From positions 1-64,000 of the forward strand of contig NZ_VFJB01000001.1 of assembly GCF_008362905.1 (NCBI RefSeq): a stretch of DNA of 64,000 nt, in the 5' to 3' direction. Position numbers and translations under genes: made by a program. Positions 19,277 to 28,848 of this stretch are shown here, piece by piece. The notes under the pieces were generated by a model, which had not been told where the DNA came from, did no database searches, and saw only the letters and a program-made list of their open reading frames with translations. The DNA comes from Deferribacter autotrophicus. GTDB taxonomy: Bacteria; Chrysiogenota; Deferribacteres; Deferribacterales; Deferribacteraceae. Each line of letters begins with the position of its first letter. Positions within the stretch are counted from its first letter, which is position 1.

Positions 19277-19701
19277 TATCGCTCAATATTGAAATCTTTT
19301 CTTATTTTATCCAAAATTCCATTTACAAAAGCCGCTGCCTTTTCATCTTCATATTCTTTAGCCATAGTAGTATATTCGTCAAGTATAGCATAAACTGGCG
19401 CTTCCCCATTGAAAAGTTCTGCCAAACCAAGTCTTAAAATATTTTTAACAGGCTCTGTTAGCCTATCTATACTCCATCCTTCTTTAAGGTATTTACTAAT
19501 TATATCATCAGCAAATTCCTTTTTATTTACAGCTAAGTTAAACAAATTATTAGCAAAAAGTTTAATCTTTTCATTTTTTTCGTTATTTAACTTCCAAAAT
19601 TGAGAAATTATATCACCAGGTTTAAACTTCGTCATTTCATACTGATAAAGCATTTGAAATGCTTTTTCTCGACCTTTGCTTCTCAATCTCTGCATATCCA
19701 T
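19276..19701 (-). CDS. nusB: Transcription antitermination factor NusB
   Basis: This 141-residue all-helical protein binds boxA RNA with NusE/S10 and acts in rRNA antitermination. Matches are RSKGREKAFQMLYQYEMT at the N-terminus and ILRLGLAELF, then PVYAILDEYTTMAKEY and AAAFVNGILDKI at the C-terminus. It lies 5 nt after ribH, the common ribH-nusB arrangement. Confidence 0.95.
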   Translation of the reverse strand: MDMQRLRSKGREKAFQMLYQYEMTKFKPGDIISQFWKLNNEKNEKIKLFANNLFNLAVNKKEFADDIISKYLKEGWSIDRLTEPVKNILRLGLAELFNGEAPVYAILDEYTTMAKEYEDEKAAAFVNGILDKIRKDFNIER

Positions 19702-19705
19702 CAGC

Positions 19706-20173
19706 TTATATCATTTTCATTAAGTTTACTAATTCTAATGCGGATAAAGCGGCTTCTGCCCCTTTATTCCCGGCTTTAGTTCCAGCTCTTTCTATTGCCT
19801 GTTCAATAGTATCAGTAGTCAAAACACCAAAAATCACCGGAACCTCCGTATCATAAGCTACTTTAGCAATCCCTTTAGAAACCTCATTTGCCACATAATC
19901 AAAATGAGGAGTGCCTCCTCTAATAACCGCTCCGAGGGCTATGACAGCATCATATTTTTTAGAATTGGCAAGTTTTTTTGCCACAGGTGGTATTTCAAAA
20001 GCTCCAGGAACTTTATAAACTACAATATCATTTTCATCAACATTGTGTCTTACAAGAGCATCAACAGCACCAGCTACAAGACTTTTCACTACAAAATCAT
20101 TAAATCTTGAAGCAACAATAGCAACTTTTAACCCACTGCCATCATATTTGCCTTCTAGAATTTTTATATTCAT
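19706..20173 (-). CDS. ribH: 6,7-dimethyl-8-ribityllumazine synthase
   Basis: The 155-residue enzyme condenses the ribityl pyrimidine with the RibB product to form lumazine, the penultimate riboflavin step. [32 protein letters not shown] and [18 protein letters not shown] hold the active-site residues, including the catalytic His. The start was moved to the ATG at 20173, preceded by GGGGGTTAAG. An ATG four codons earlier lies within that ribosome-binding stretch. Confidence 0.96.
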   Translation of the reverse strand: MNIKILEGKYDGSGLKVAIVASRFNDFVVKSLVAGAVDALVRHNVDENDIVVYKVPGAFEIPPVAKKLANSKKYDAVIALGAVIRGGTPHFDYVANEVSKGIAKVAYDTEVPVIFGVLTTDTIEQAIERAGTKAGNKGAEAALSALELVNLMKMI

Positions 20174-20201
20174 CTTAACCCCCATACTTTCATATTAATA
20201 T

Positions 20202-21416
20202 TTATATATCAAGCTCATGCCCCATTTTTTCTTTTTTTGTTTTTAAATACCTTTCGTTCTCAGGCCTGATTCCACACACTATAGGTACCCTGTCAACCAC
20301 CTCTAACCCATAACCTGACAAACATCTAATTTTTTTAGGGTTATTTGTCATCAATCTCAGTTTTTTCACTCCAAGAAACCTTAATATTTGGGCACCAAAA
20401 CCGTAGTCTCTTAGATCATCTTCAAACCCCAAATGAAGGTTCGCTTCCACGGTATCAAGCCCCTGCTCTTGCAAATGGTAAGCTTTTATTTTATTTAGCA
20501 AACCAATTCCTCTTCCTTCCTGGAACATATAAAGAAGAATACCCCTGCCTTCCTCATCAATCATCTCCATAGCCCTGTGCAATTGATCCCTACAATCACA
20601 CCTTAAAGAGCCAAAAACATCACCTGTAAGACATTGTGAATGAACTCTCACAAGTACAGGCTCTTCTGTCTTTACCTCACCCTTGATAAGAGCCACAGCC
20701 TCCTGTCCATCTATTTTATTCCTAAAACCCATAATTTTAAAATCACCAAAAATTGTAGGCAAACTTGCTATAGCTGCCTCTTCTATCAAAGATTCATGTT
20801 CAACTCTGTATGCAATTAAATCTGCTATTGTCAGTATCTTTAAGTTATGTCTTTTTGCAAACTCAATTAATTGAGGCATCCGTGCCATGGTGCCATCATC
20901 ATTCATTATTTCGCAAATTACTGCAGCTGGATACAAACCAGCCAATTTCATCAAATCCACTGACCCTTCAGTCTGTCCAGCCCTTACAAGAACACCTCCA
21001 TCTCTTGCCCTTAAAGGGAAGACATGTCCAGGCCTTGCTAAGTCTTCAGGTCTTGTTTTAGGATCAATAGCCACTTGTATTGTTCTTGCTCTATCATAAG
21101 CTGAGATACCTGTAGTGACTCCTTCTTTTGCTTCGATAGATACAGTGAAAGCTGTACCAAATTTTGTACTATTTGAATTTTCATTCACCATAAGGGGCAA
21201 ATTTAGCTCATCACATCTCTTTGAAGTTAACGCTAAACAGATAAGCCCTCTCCCATATTTAGCCATAAAGTTTATAGTTTCAGGAGTTACAAACTGGGCT
21301 GCAACAACCAAGTCACCTTCATTTTCTCTATCTTCATCATCCACAAGGATGATCATTTTCCCTTTTTTTACTTCTTCAATGGCTTCTTCAACTGTAGCTA
21401 TTACAGATCTATCCAT
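20202..21416 (-). CDS. ribBA: Bifunctional DHBP synthase / GTP cyclohydrolase II
   Basis: This 404-residue fusion supplies both riboflavin precursors. The N-terminal RibB domain (~1-200) has [16 protein letters not shown] and [12 protein letters not shown]. The C-terminal RibA domain (~205-404) has the zinc site [14 protein letters not shown], the catalytic [11 protein letters not shown], and RLMTNNPKK. Both halves look intact. It lies 2 nt after ribE. Confidence 0.97.
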   Translation of the reverse strand: MDRSVIATVEEAIEEVKKGKMIILVDDEDRENEGDLVVAAQFVTPETINFMAKYGRGLICLALTSKRCDELNLPLMVNENSNSTKFGTAFTVSIEAKEGVTTGISAYDRARTIQVAIDPKTRPEDLARPGHVFPLRARDGGVLVRAGQTEGSVDLMKLAGLYPAAVICEIMNDDGTMARMPQLIEFAKRHNLKILTIADLIAYRVEHESLIEEAAIASLPTIFGDFKIMGFRNKIDGQEAVALIKGEVKTEEPVLVRVHSQCLTGDVFGSLRCDCRDQLHRAMEMIDEEGRGILLYMFQEGRGIGLLNKIKAYHLQEQGLDTVEANLHLGFEDDLRDYGFGAQILRFLGVKKLRLMTNNPKKIRCLSGYGLEVVDRVPIVCGIRPENERYLKTKKEKMGHELDI

Positions 21417-21418
21417 AC

Positions 21419-22066
21419 TTAAAAATCCTCCAATCCTTTCAAATATTGTACATTTTCATATAATTTAGAAGTTTTTTCCTCTTTTTTCAACAACTTCTCA
21501 AGATACCTCGCTATCACATCCACTTCAAGATTAACGTAGTCTCCAACTTTTTTATATTTTAGTGCCGTGGATTCAAAGGTATGCGGTATTACTGCCACAT
21601 CAAAGGTATAGCTTTTTTCTTCGGCAACTGTAAGACTAATCCCATCCACTGATACAGATCCTTTTTCTGCAATATATCTATCAAGATGTTCCGGATAGCT
21701 CACAGTCAAAATGTAAGACTCGCCTATTCTTCTGAGACCCTTTATAACTCCTATACCGTCCACATGCCCCAAAACAAGATGACCACCTAACCTTGTAGTT
21801 AAAGTAAGGGCTCTTTCTAAATTTACTACATCACCATTTTTTAAATATTTAAGAGAACTTTTATTCAAAGTTTCATAAGAAACATCAGCTGAAAAAAAAT
21901 TGTTTCCCATTGTCGCCACTGTTAAACATACACCATTAACAGAGATGGAATCACCAATATTTGTATTTTCTAGAACTTTATTGCACTCAATTGTAAGCAC
22001 AGAAGAATTACCTTTATTTTGCACCCCTTTTACTTTCCCAATCTCTTCTACAATCCCAGTGAACAT
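21419..22066 (-). CDS. ribE: Riboflavin synthase, alpha chain type
   Basis: The 215-residue enzyme dismutates two lumazines to riboflavin. Two tandem lumazine-binding repeats are present: [10 protein letters not shown] with SVNGVCLTV, and [12 protein letters not shown] with [11 protein letters not shown]. The start overlaps the ribD 3' end by 19 nt, which suggests translational coupling. Confidence 0.96.
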   Translation of the reverse strand: MFTGIVEEIGKVKGVQNKGNSSVLTIECNKVLENTNIGDSISVNGVCLTVATMGNNFFSADVSYETLNKSSLKYLKNGDVVNLERALTLTTRLGGHLVLGHVDGIGVIKGLRRIGESYILTVSYPEHLDRYIAEKGSVSVDGISLTVAEEKSYTFDVAVIPHTFESTALKYKKVGDYVNLEVDVIARYLEKLLKKEEKTSKLYENVQYLKGLEDF

Positions 22067-23196
22067 CTGTTTCTTACCTTGTCAGTTAATTTTACTATAT
22101 ATTCCTTATAATCGTTTAATTTTCCAGTAATCAAAATATCTTTCTCAAATCTTTTTATTTCAATCTCTTTCAACTCATTAGCATCTTTTATACACGCAAT
22201 ACCATCCCCACCAACAGATGTTATTGCATTTTTTCCGCCAATAATTTTTGGTGCCACAAAAAAATAAACCCTATCTATTTTACCTGCATCAATTAAAAGA
22301 CCTGCCGTCTCACTACCACCTTCAACAAACACATTGAGTATTTTTTCTTCCAATAAACATTTTGAAACAAAATCCAAATCGATTCTTTCGCCTTCTGACT
22401 CATCTATAAAGACTTTAGCCCCTCTTTCTCTCAGTTCTTTAGCTTTTTTATACTCATGTTTTGTAAAGACAATTAATCTATCCGAATATTCATTAGTAAG
22501 AATTGTATCCATATTTATTGACAAGTGCGGATCTAACACAACTTTGTAAGGATTTACATCGGAGTCTATCATCCTTGCATCAAGCCTTGGATTGTCTTTA
22601 TTAACAGTGTTAACTCCCACTAAGACAGCATCACTAATGCTTCTAAGAAAGTGGACATAGGTTCTCGATGATTCTGAAGTAATCCACTTTGAATCTCCAG
22701 TCTTAGTCGCAATCTTGCCATCAAGAGATTCTGCAATTTTTAAAGTATAATATGGCTCCTTCCTTAAAACCCCTTTAGTAAAATCTTCTATAATACTTGC
22801 ACACAACTCCTCATTAAATCCTACAAATACATCAATACCTGCTTCGATTAACTTATCAATCCCTTTACCGGTCACATCAGGATTTGGATCAACTACTCCT
22901 ATAAAAACTCTTTTAATTTTGTTTTCTATAATAGCATCAACACAAGGTGGTGTTTTTCCGTAATGAGAACAAGGCTCGAGAGTTACATAAAGATCTGACC
23001 CTTCAAGTGGCTCACTTGCATCTTTCATAGCTTCAATTTCAGCATGAGGATTTCCATAACCAGAGTGATAGCCACGCCCAATTATCCTTCCATTTTTAAC
23101 AACAACAGCTCCAACAGTAGGATTTGTCTTCGTTTTTCCTTTACCAAGTAGTGCTAGCTGGACACACTCTTTCATTATATCGTGAGGTCGAATCAT
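22048..23196 (-). CDS. ribD: Bifunctional diaminohydroxyphosphoribosylaminopyrimidine deaminase / reductase
   Basis: This 382-residue fusion carries the deaminase domain (~1-145; zinc ligands in NPHAEIEAM and EPCSHYGKTPPC) and the reductase domain (~150-360; PYYTLKIAESLDGKIAT, GVNTVNKDNP, EGGSETAGLLI). It performs the second and third steps of riboflavin synthesis. It overlaps plsY by 4 nt, so there is no space for an FMN riboswitch directly upstream. Order ribD-ribE-ribBA-ribH is complete for the pathway except for the usual missing phosphatase. Confidence 0.96.
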   Translation of the reverse strand: MIRPHDIMKECVQLALLGKGKTKTNPTVGAVVVKNGRIIGRGYHSGYGNPHAEIEAMKDASEPLEGSDLYVTLEPCSHYGKTPPCVDAIIENKIKRVFIGVVDPNPDVTGKGIDKLIEAGIDVFVGFNEELCASIIEDFTKGVLRKEPYYTLKIAESLDGKIATKTGDSKWITSESSRTYVHFLRSISDAVLVGVNTVNKDNPRLDARMIDSDVNPYKVVLDPHLSINMDTILTNEYSDRLIVFTKHEYKKAKELRERGAKVFIDESEGERIDLDFVSKCLLEEKILNVFVEGGSETAGLLIDAGKIDRVYFFVAPKIIGGKNAITSVGGDGIACIKDANELKEIEIKRFEKDILITGKLNDYKEYIVKLTDKVRNRCSLGL

Positions 23197-23786
23197 AAAT
23201 TAACCTTTTCTCCGATTTTCTTTTCTGTTCCATTTAAAATACGTTTTATATTTTCTCTGTGTTTTATTATAATAAAAAGAGCAAGAGCTAGTGTAAAAAC
23301 TTTTAAATACAAAGATTGTTCATTTATCCATACTAATACTGTTAGAGTTATAACAGAAACAATCGAACCCAAAGAAACCATTTTAAATAATCCTACAGTT
23401 ATCATAAAAACAAGAAATACATAGAAAACATTTATAGGGGTGAGTGCAATATAAACACCAACACCTGTGGCCACCCCTTTACCACCTTTAAAATTCAAAA
23501 ATACAGTGAATATATGGCCAATTATGGCTGCAAAAGCAACAAGATACAAAAAGATAGAATCACCAAAATAACTTTTCGCCAAATAAACAGGAATAAACCC
23601 CTTTAACATATCAATTATAAAAACTACCAGAAAACCTTTAAACCCTAAAACTCTTCCTGCATTTGTGGCACCTACATTACCACTGCCAACAGTTCGGATA
23701 TCTATACCTTTTAAAATTTTTACAATTACATATGCAGTGGGGATAGCCCCTATGAAATATGCAATTACAGGAAACCAAAATTTCAT
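23193..23786 (-). CDS. plsY: Acyl-phosphate glycerol-3-phosphate acyltransferase
   Basis: This 197-residue inner-membrane enzyme makes lysophosphatidic acid from acyl phosphate. The substrate loops GSGNVGATNAGRVLG and FKGGKGVATGVGVY are intact, with about five membrane helices. It is encoded close to pgsA, so two phospholipid genes sit in the same run. Confidence 0.96.
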   Translation of the reverse strand: MKFWFPVIAYFIGAIPTAYVIVKILKGIDIRTVGSGNVGATNAGRVLGFKGFLVVFIIDMLKGFIPVYLAKSYFGDSIFLYLVAFAAIIGHIFTVFLNFKGGKGVATGVGVYIALTPINVFYVFLVFMITVGLFKMVSLGSIVSVITLTVLVWINEQSLYLKVFTLALALFIIIKHRENIKRILNGTEKKIGEKVNL

Positions 23787-24871
23787 TTTGCAATCACCTT
23801 ATGTAATAATGATCTTTTTAAATTAATTGCATCTGACTCACAAACTTCATAACAACAGAAACATTCTATACATTTATCTTTATCAATTTCCAAAAAAAAT
23901 CCATCAATTTTATTAATTGCATTCACAGGGCAAGATTTATAACACAAAAAACATTTAATACAACTATTTTTATCAATTTCTGGTTTAACAGAAATATGTT
24001 CAGCAAACCACCGTTTAAACCAATTAGGTAAAAATACTACTTTCGTAGATATGGGAACTCTGATCTTGGGAATATTATCTATTTTCCCTTCAATTTCAAC
24101 ATCTTGCAAATTTATACCTTTACGCAAAAGAACTAGATTGGTTTTACAAAAATCAACAGGAAACCCCAAAACATTAGTAATAACCATATCCAAGGCTTCT
24201 GCATGTACTGACGCACCTACAATCCCTAATTTAACAGGTTTACCCCTTGAAGGTCCTTCCCCTTCATGAGCAAGAATTCCATCAAGAAATGACAAAGTTT
24301 TATCTTTTACAATTTCATAAATCTGATAAATATTTTCCGCTAATTTACTGCTATCAGGATATTTTTTATGATATCCTACTTTGTTTGTCCCGGGCACTAA
24401 TCCAAACAGATTTTTTACACATAAAGTTAAGCCTGTTAAAGAATGTGTTTTTAACTTTGCAAGGTTTAAAATACAATCCACTTTATCAACAAAAGAAGTA
24501 ATTATAAAATCATTTATTTTTTTAGGTGCATATTTTTCAAATTTTACAATTTCCACATTATATTTTTTAGCAGCATCCATTATTCCAGTTGTTTTCAACA
24601 CAATTTCATAGTTTATAAAATTTGCCCCAGGACTATCACCTATATAAATACTACATTCAGGATTTAATTCCTTTACAGCAATAATGCAGGCTTCAATAAA
24701 TACAGGATGAGTTGTAATAGCTTTTTCAGGAGGAGATGCTTGCAATAAATTTGGTTTTAATAGGATACTTTTACTTTTTAAAAAAAATTCACACTCTTTT
24801 AAAAAATTTTTAAAAAACTCTTTTAATTCTTCTAAATTATAATCTCTAACTTGATCAATTATAACCTTCAC
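23783..24871 (-). CDS. DUF362-domain protein with two C-terminal [4Fe-4S] clusters
   Basis: The 362-residue protein has an N-terminal DUF362 region (~1-270; SILLKPNLLQ, THPVFIEA, GDSPGA, CILNLAKLKTHSLTGLTLCVKNLFGLVPG). Two ferredoxin motifs follow: CIKCFLCYKSCP and CIECFCCYEVCE. DUF362 proteins occur widely in anaerobes, and their substrate is not established; a redox role is inferred from the clusters. It overlaps both pgsA upstream and plsY downstream by 4 nt. There is no signal peptide, so it is probably cytoplasmic. Confidence 0.88.
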   Translation of the reverse strand: MKVIIDQVRDYNLEELKEFFKNFLKECEFFLKSKSILLKPNLLQASPPEKAITTHPVFIEACIIAVKELNPECSIYIGDSPGANFINYEIVLKTTGIMDAAKKYNVEIVKFEKYAPKKINDFIITSFVDKVDCILNLAKLKTHSLTGLTLCVKNLFGLVPGTNKVGYHKKYPDSSKLAENIYQIYEIVKDKTLSFLDGILAHEGEGPSRGKPVKLGIVGASVHAEALDMVITNVLGFPVDFCKTNLVLLRKGINLQDVEIEGKIDNIPKIRVPISTKVVFLPNWFKRWFAEHISVKPEIDKNSCIKCFLCYKSCPVNAINKIDGFFLEIDKDKCIECFCCYEVCESDAINLKRSLLHKVIAK

Positions 24872-25431
24872 TGAGGATTGCCTTTTTTAAAATACCTGTA
24901 AAAATAATCTACAAGTGACAATATCGATACAACTACAGAAATATAAAGTAACACCTTACCAATAAGGTACATATTCACCCCTAAGAACTTTTCTTTGAAA
25001 ATAATCATAGTTAAACTAATCAGCTGTATAGTTGTTTTTATCTTCCCGCTCCACCCTGCAGGTATTATGACCCCATTAGTAGATGCAAAATTCCTCAATG
25101 CACCTACTGCAAATTCTCTAGCCAAAATAACTATAACCACCCATGATGGAATCCTTTGTAATTCTACAAGTGCAACCATTGCTGAAGCCACAAGTATTTT
25201 ATCAGCAACAGGATCAGCAATTTTACCTAAATTAGTAACTAAATCATATTTTCTAGCAATATATCCATCAATAAAATCACTCAACGAAGCAACAATAAAA
25301 ATAATTGCAGCTACTATATTAGAATACGGTTTATTTATAAAAAGAAATATTAAAAAAACAGGAATTATTAGCAATCTAAAAAAAGTAATTTGATTTGCAA
25401 TATTAAAATTACCTGATTTCATATTTTTCAA
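24868..25431 (-). CDS. pgsA: CDP-diacylglycerol--glycerol-3-phosphate 3-phosphatidyltransferase
   Basis: This 187-residue membrane enzyme forms phosphatidylglycerol phosphate. The CDP-alcohol phosphotransferase signature is complete: DGYIAR, then G in NLGKIA, then DPVADK. Several membrane helices and the QITFFRLLIIPVF N-terminus are typical. The start is ambiguous. TTG at 25431 has AAGG about 7 nt upstream, whereas ATG at 25422 is three codons later. Either start overlaps the 3' end of the response-regulator gene. Confidence 0.95.
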   Translation of the reverse strand: MKNMKSGNFNIANQITFFRLLIIPVFLIFLFINKPYSNIVAAIIFIVASLSDFIDGYIARKYDLVTNLGKIADPVADKILVASAMVALVELQRIPSWVVIVILAREFAVGALRNFASTNGVIIPAGWSGKIKTTIQLISLTMIIFKEKFLGVNMYLIGKVLLYISVVVSILSLVDYFYRYFKKGNPQ

Positions 25432-26743
25432 TTTTATACCTTAAACTCCTAAGAGATATCCCTAGCTTTTTAGCTGCTCGAGATTGATTCCCATTAGTTA
25501 ACATTAATGCTTTTTTTATATACTTTTTTTCTATGTTTTCAATATATTTATCAAGAGAAAAATTCTCAGGGATCTCCACTTCTTCAGTTTTAACCTCATC
25601 TGTAATCTTAATATCAATACTTGAAGGTAATATTTTATTAGTTCTTTCAATTAAAACAGCTCTCTCAATAATATTTTCAAGCTCTCTAATATTTCCAGGA
25701 AAGCTATAATTTTCAAGCATCCTCATGGCAGCAAAAGAGATATCTGAAACTTGTTTATTAAACTTTTCTGAATATTTTTTAATAAAATAATTTACAAGCA
25801 GAAGCAAATCTTCCAAACGCTCTCTCAAAGGTGGAAGATGAATATTTATAACGTTGAGCCTATAAAATAAATCCTCTCTAAATCTTCCCTCTTTAACTTC
25901 ATTGATAAGATTTTTATTAGTAGCAGCAATAACTCTTGTATTTACTTTTATTTCTCTGTTTGAACCAATAGGTCTTATCACCCCTTCCTGTAAAACTCTC
26001 AAGAGTTTTGCCTGTAAAAAAAGAGGCATTTCACCTATTTCATCTAAAAAAATTGTCCCATTATTTGCTGCTTCAAAAATTCCAATTTTATCGTTATTAG
26101 CTCCGGTAAAAGCACCTTTTTTATACCCAAAAAGCTCAGATTCCAATAAATCAGAAGGTATTGCACTACAATTAATAGGTATAAATGGATTATCTTTCCT
26201 ATCACTCATCTTATGAATTGCTCTTGCTACAAGCTCTTTACCAGTTCCTGATTCTCCTGTAATCAGAACAGTAGCATCACTTGGTGCAACATTGATAATT
26301 TCACTTTTAACTTTAAGAACAGACTCACTCAATCCGATAATATCATCTAGCTCTTTACAGCATTCATGATTATCAACTTTATCTTTTTTTAAAACAGCTT
26401 TTATCAAATCAAGCAACTCATCAGTATCAAAAGGTTTTGTTATATAATCTATAACACCTAGCTCTACTGATTTTAATGCTGTTTCATCACTAGCATAAGC
26501 AGTCATGAGAATAAATGGTATGTTTTTATGATTTTCAAAGCAAAATCTTGCAAGGTCAAGACCATCCTCACCCCCTAATACAAGGTCACATAAAACAATA
26601 TCAATATTCTCTTTCTGAATTATTCTAGTGGCCGATTCTAAATTTTTAGCAGAAAATACTTTGAACCCCTCATTTATAAACAAAATCTCCAAAAACTCTC
26701 GAAATGATTTTTCATCATCTACAATTAAAATATTATAACTCAT
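25409..26743 (-). CDS. pilR: Sigma-54-dependent response regulator, PilR/NtrC type
   Basis: The 444-residue regulator has three domains. A receiver domain (~1-120) has DDEKSF, phospho-acceptor Asp in IVLCDLVLGGEDG, T/A in LMTAYAS, and K in YITKPF. The AAA+ domain (~140-370) has Walker A GESGTGKELVARAIH, the sigma-54 contact loop GAFTGA, and Walker B NNGTIFLDEIGE. A Fis-type helix-turn-helix (NGNQSRAAKKLGISLRSLRYKI) lies at the C-terminus. It should activate sigma-54 promoters when phosphorylated. PilR is suggested by the PilS-like kinase in the same gene run; an NtrC or AtoC-like role cannot be excluded. Confidence 0.85.
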   Translation of the reverse strand: MSYNILIVDDEKSFREFLEILFINEGFKVFSAKNLESATRIIQKENIDIVLCDLVLGGEDGLDLARFCFENHKNIPFILMTAYASDETALKSVELGVIDYITKPFDTDELLDLIKAVLKKDKVDNHECCKELDDIIGLSESVLKVKSEIINVAPSDATVLITGESGTGKELVARAIHKMSDRKDNPFIPINCSAIPSDLLESELFGYKKGAFTGANNDKIGIFEAANNGTIFLDEIGEMPLFLQAKLLRVLQEGVIRPIGSNREIKVNTRVIAATNKNLINEVKEGRFREDLFYRLNVINIHLPPLRERLEDLLLLVNYFIKKYSEKFNKQVSDISFAAMRMLENYSFPGNIRELENIIERAVLIERTNKILPSSIDIKITDEVKTEEVEIPENFSLDKYIENIEKKYIKKALMLTNGNQSRAAKKLGISLRSLRYKIEKYEIR

Positions 26744-26749
26744 CTACAA

Positions 26750-27223
26750 TTAATCAAACGAAATCTCTAATATTTCGTATTCAATCTCACCGCCAGGAGC
26801 ATTTACAATTACTTCGTCACCAACTTTTTTACCAACCATAGCTCTTGCAATAGGGGATAAAATAGAGATGTGCCCTTTAGAAATATCAGCTTCATCAGGC
26901 CCAACAATTTTATAGGTTTTTGTTTCACCTGTATCTAAATTTTCAATTTTTACGGTTGCCCCAAAAACAACTTTATCCCCTTTAAGCTTGCTCGTATCAA
27001 TAACTTCAAAACGCGCCATTTTTGATTCAAGCTCAGCAATCTTTGCCTCAATCATTCCCTGCCTTTCCTTGGCAGCATCATATTCAGCATTTTCGCTTAA
27101 ATCCCCATGTCCTCTTGCTTCTTCAATAGCTTTAATGGCCTCTTTTCTTTCAACTTTTTTAAGCCTTTCAAGCTCAGCTTTAATTTTTTCGTATCCCTCT
27201 TTAGTAATTGGAATTCTATCCAT
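26750..27223 (-). CDS. greA: Transcription elongation factor GreA
   Basis: This 157-residue protein stimulates cleavage of backtracked RNA by RNA polymerase. The N-terminal coiled coil (~1-75) has the acidic tip GDLSENAEYDAAKERQ, and the C-terminal FKBP-like domain contains SPIARAMVGKKVGDEV. The length is normal. It starts one base after the xseA stop. Confidence 0.97.
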   Translation of the reverse strand: MDRIPITKEGYEKIKAELERLKKVERKEAIKAIEEARGHGDLSENAEYDAAKERQGMIEAKIAELESKMARFEVIDTSKLKGDKVVFGATVKIENLDTGETKTYKIVGPDEADISKGHISILSPIARAMVGKKVGDEVIVNAPGGEIEYEILEISFD

Positions 27224-28564
27224 TCATTTCCTCCATGTTTTTTTACCTGTTACAAAACTGCTAATATAACCATCTTTCATTCTAATTTCAAGCTCATCTT
27301 CAAGATGAATATTTTTTACAGACCCAACGGGTTTTTTCTCTTTAATAACAATAGCATACCCTTTATCTAATATATTTTCTGGATTTAATAGTCTTAATGC
27401 ATTAATAAGATTATCAATTTTATCTTTACTGTTTTGCATTTTTGCCATTAAAATAGATGTCATTATTTTCAATGAGTTATCAATAGTTGAGTAAAGATGT
27501 GCAAGCTTGTATGTAGGATTGTAAGGTATAATTTTTTGCATTAATCCACTAAGTATTTTCTCCATATCTGAAAGCTTATGCTTTATTAAAGAAATTATAT
27601 TGTTTTCATAAAACTCTAATTCCTTAATTTTCTGTCTAATCTTATTTACAGGTGAATTCTTGAGAAGTTTTGCTTCTAAGGTATCCAAATACTGATATTT
27701 CATAATCAAATTATGCTCAAACTCTTTAACCAAACGCCTTTCAAGATTATCAATTCTGTCACCTATGGTAATATAATATTCTGATAATTTCTCCGCTGCT
27801 GCTGTGGGAGTTGCTACCCTCAAATCAGCAACAAAATCACATATTGTAAAATCTCTTTCATGACCTATTGCTGAAATTGTTGGGATGTTGCAAGCATAAA
27901 ATGCCCTAGCCAAAAATTCATCATTGAATATAGAAAGGTCTTCCAATGAGCCACCACCACGCATTAAAACAACCACATCATAAAGGTGCGTAAACTGGTT
28001 TAAAAAAGAAAGTTGATTTATTATTACAGGTATTGCATCATCCCCCTGAACAGGAGCAGGCCATAAATCCACATCAATATTTGCACCATTTTTTCTTAAC
28101 GTTCTAATGAAATCTTTAATTGCGGCCCCTGAAGGTGAAGTTACTACAGCAACTTTCTTAACAAAAAAAGGTATCTCTTTTTTATTTTCAGTATCAAACA
28201 ACCCCTCTTTTTCCAGTTTCCTTTTAGTCTCTTCAAACTTTTTATAGAAATCACCTACAGAATCATACTCAATCTTTTTTACCAAAAGCTGATAGTTCCC
28301 ATCCTTTTCATAAACTGTTAAATCACCTGTTACAATAACTTTATCACCATTTTTAGGCTCATAATCACTATTTAACAGCCTGTATCTCTTAAAAAATACA
28401 CATTTGATTTGAGCATTTTCATCCTTCAAGGTAAAATAACAATGACCTAGTGTTGAGACTGAATAATTAGACACTTCCCCCACTACATTTATCGAGGAAG
28501 GAAAATTCCCTTCGAGTAGCCTTTTTATGCTTTTAGTTAATTCTGATACTGTAAATTTCTTCAT
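27224..28564 (-). CDS. xseA: Exodeoxyribonuclease VII large subunit
   Basis: This 446-residue subunit degrades single-stranded DNA with XseB. The N-terminal OB-fold (~1-100; VVGEVSNYSVSTLGHCYFTL), the catalytic core (VVTSPSGAAIKDFIRTLRKN, MRGGGSLEDL, ISAIGHERDFTICDFVADLR, ATPTAAAE) and the long C-terminal coiled coil are all present. No xseB is seen next to it. It overlaps the ftsB-like gene by 4 nt. Confidence 0.96.
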   Translation of the reverse strand: MKKFTVSELTKSIKRLLEGNFPSSINVVGEVSNYSVSTLGHCYFTLKDENAQIKCVFFKRYRLLNSDYEPKNGDKVIVTGDLTVYEKDGNYQLLVKKIEYDSVGDFYKKFEETKRKLEKEGLFDTENKKEIPFFVKKVAVVTSPSGAAIKDFIRTLRKNGANIDVDLWPAPVQGDDAIPVIINQLSFLNQFTHLYDVVVLMRGGGSLEDLSIFNDEFLARAFYACNIPTISAIGHERDFTICDFVADLRVATPTAAAEKLSEYYITIGDRIDNLERRLVKEFEHNLIMKYQYLDTLEAKLLKNSPVNKIRQKIKELEFYENNIISLIKHKLSDMEKILSGLMQKIIPYNPTYKLAHLYSTIDNSLKIMTSILMAKMQNSKDKIDNLINALRLLNPENILDKGYAIVIKEKKPVGSVKNIHLEDELEIRMKDGYISSFVTGKKTWRK

Positions 28565-28848
28565 TTTTTTTCATTATTATCTTTTTTAATAATGAATAAA
28601 TCTTCATTAGGCCGCTTCAAATTTAACTCTTTTCTAATAATCATCTCTAAGTACTTTTTATCTTTTTTTAAAAACTCTAGTTCTCTTTGAAGCTCATAAA
28701 TTTTTTTATCCATCCTAGTTAGTTGCTGCTCATAACGGTTCTTTATTTTAACAAGTTTAAAATACTCAACGAGACCATAATCACCAAAAACCAGATATAC
28801 CAACAAAAAAATTATTAATGCAATTAAAATTAAAGTATGTCTGATCAT
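28561..28848 (-). CDS. ftsB: Septum formation initiator, FtsB/DivIC family
   Basis: This 95-residue bitopic protein has one N-terminal membrane helix (LILIALIIFLLVYLVFG) followed by a coiled coil (NRYEQQLTRMDKKIYELQRE) and the conserved RKELNLKRPNEDLFIIKK tail. This is the FtsB/DivIC layout for the division complex FtsQLB. It overlaps its neighbours on both sides by 4 nt. Confidence 0.85.
   Translation of the reverse strand: MIRHTLILIALIIFLLVYLVFGDYGLVEYFKLVKIKNRYEQQLTRMDKKIYELQRELEFLKKDKKYLEMIIRKELNLKRPNEDLFIIKKDNNEKK

Noticed and set aside
23190-23200. FMN riboswitch before ribD
   Set aside because: Genes overlap by 4 nt, leaving no leader.
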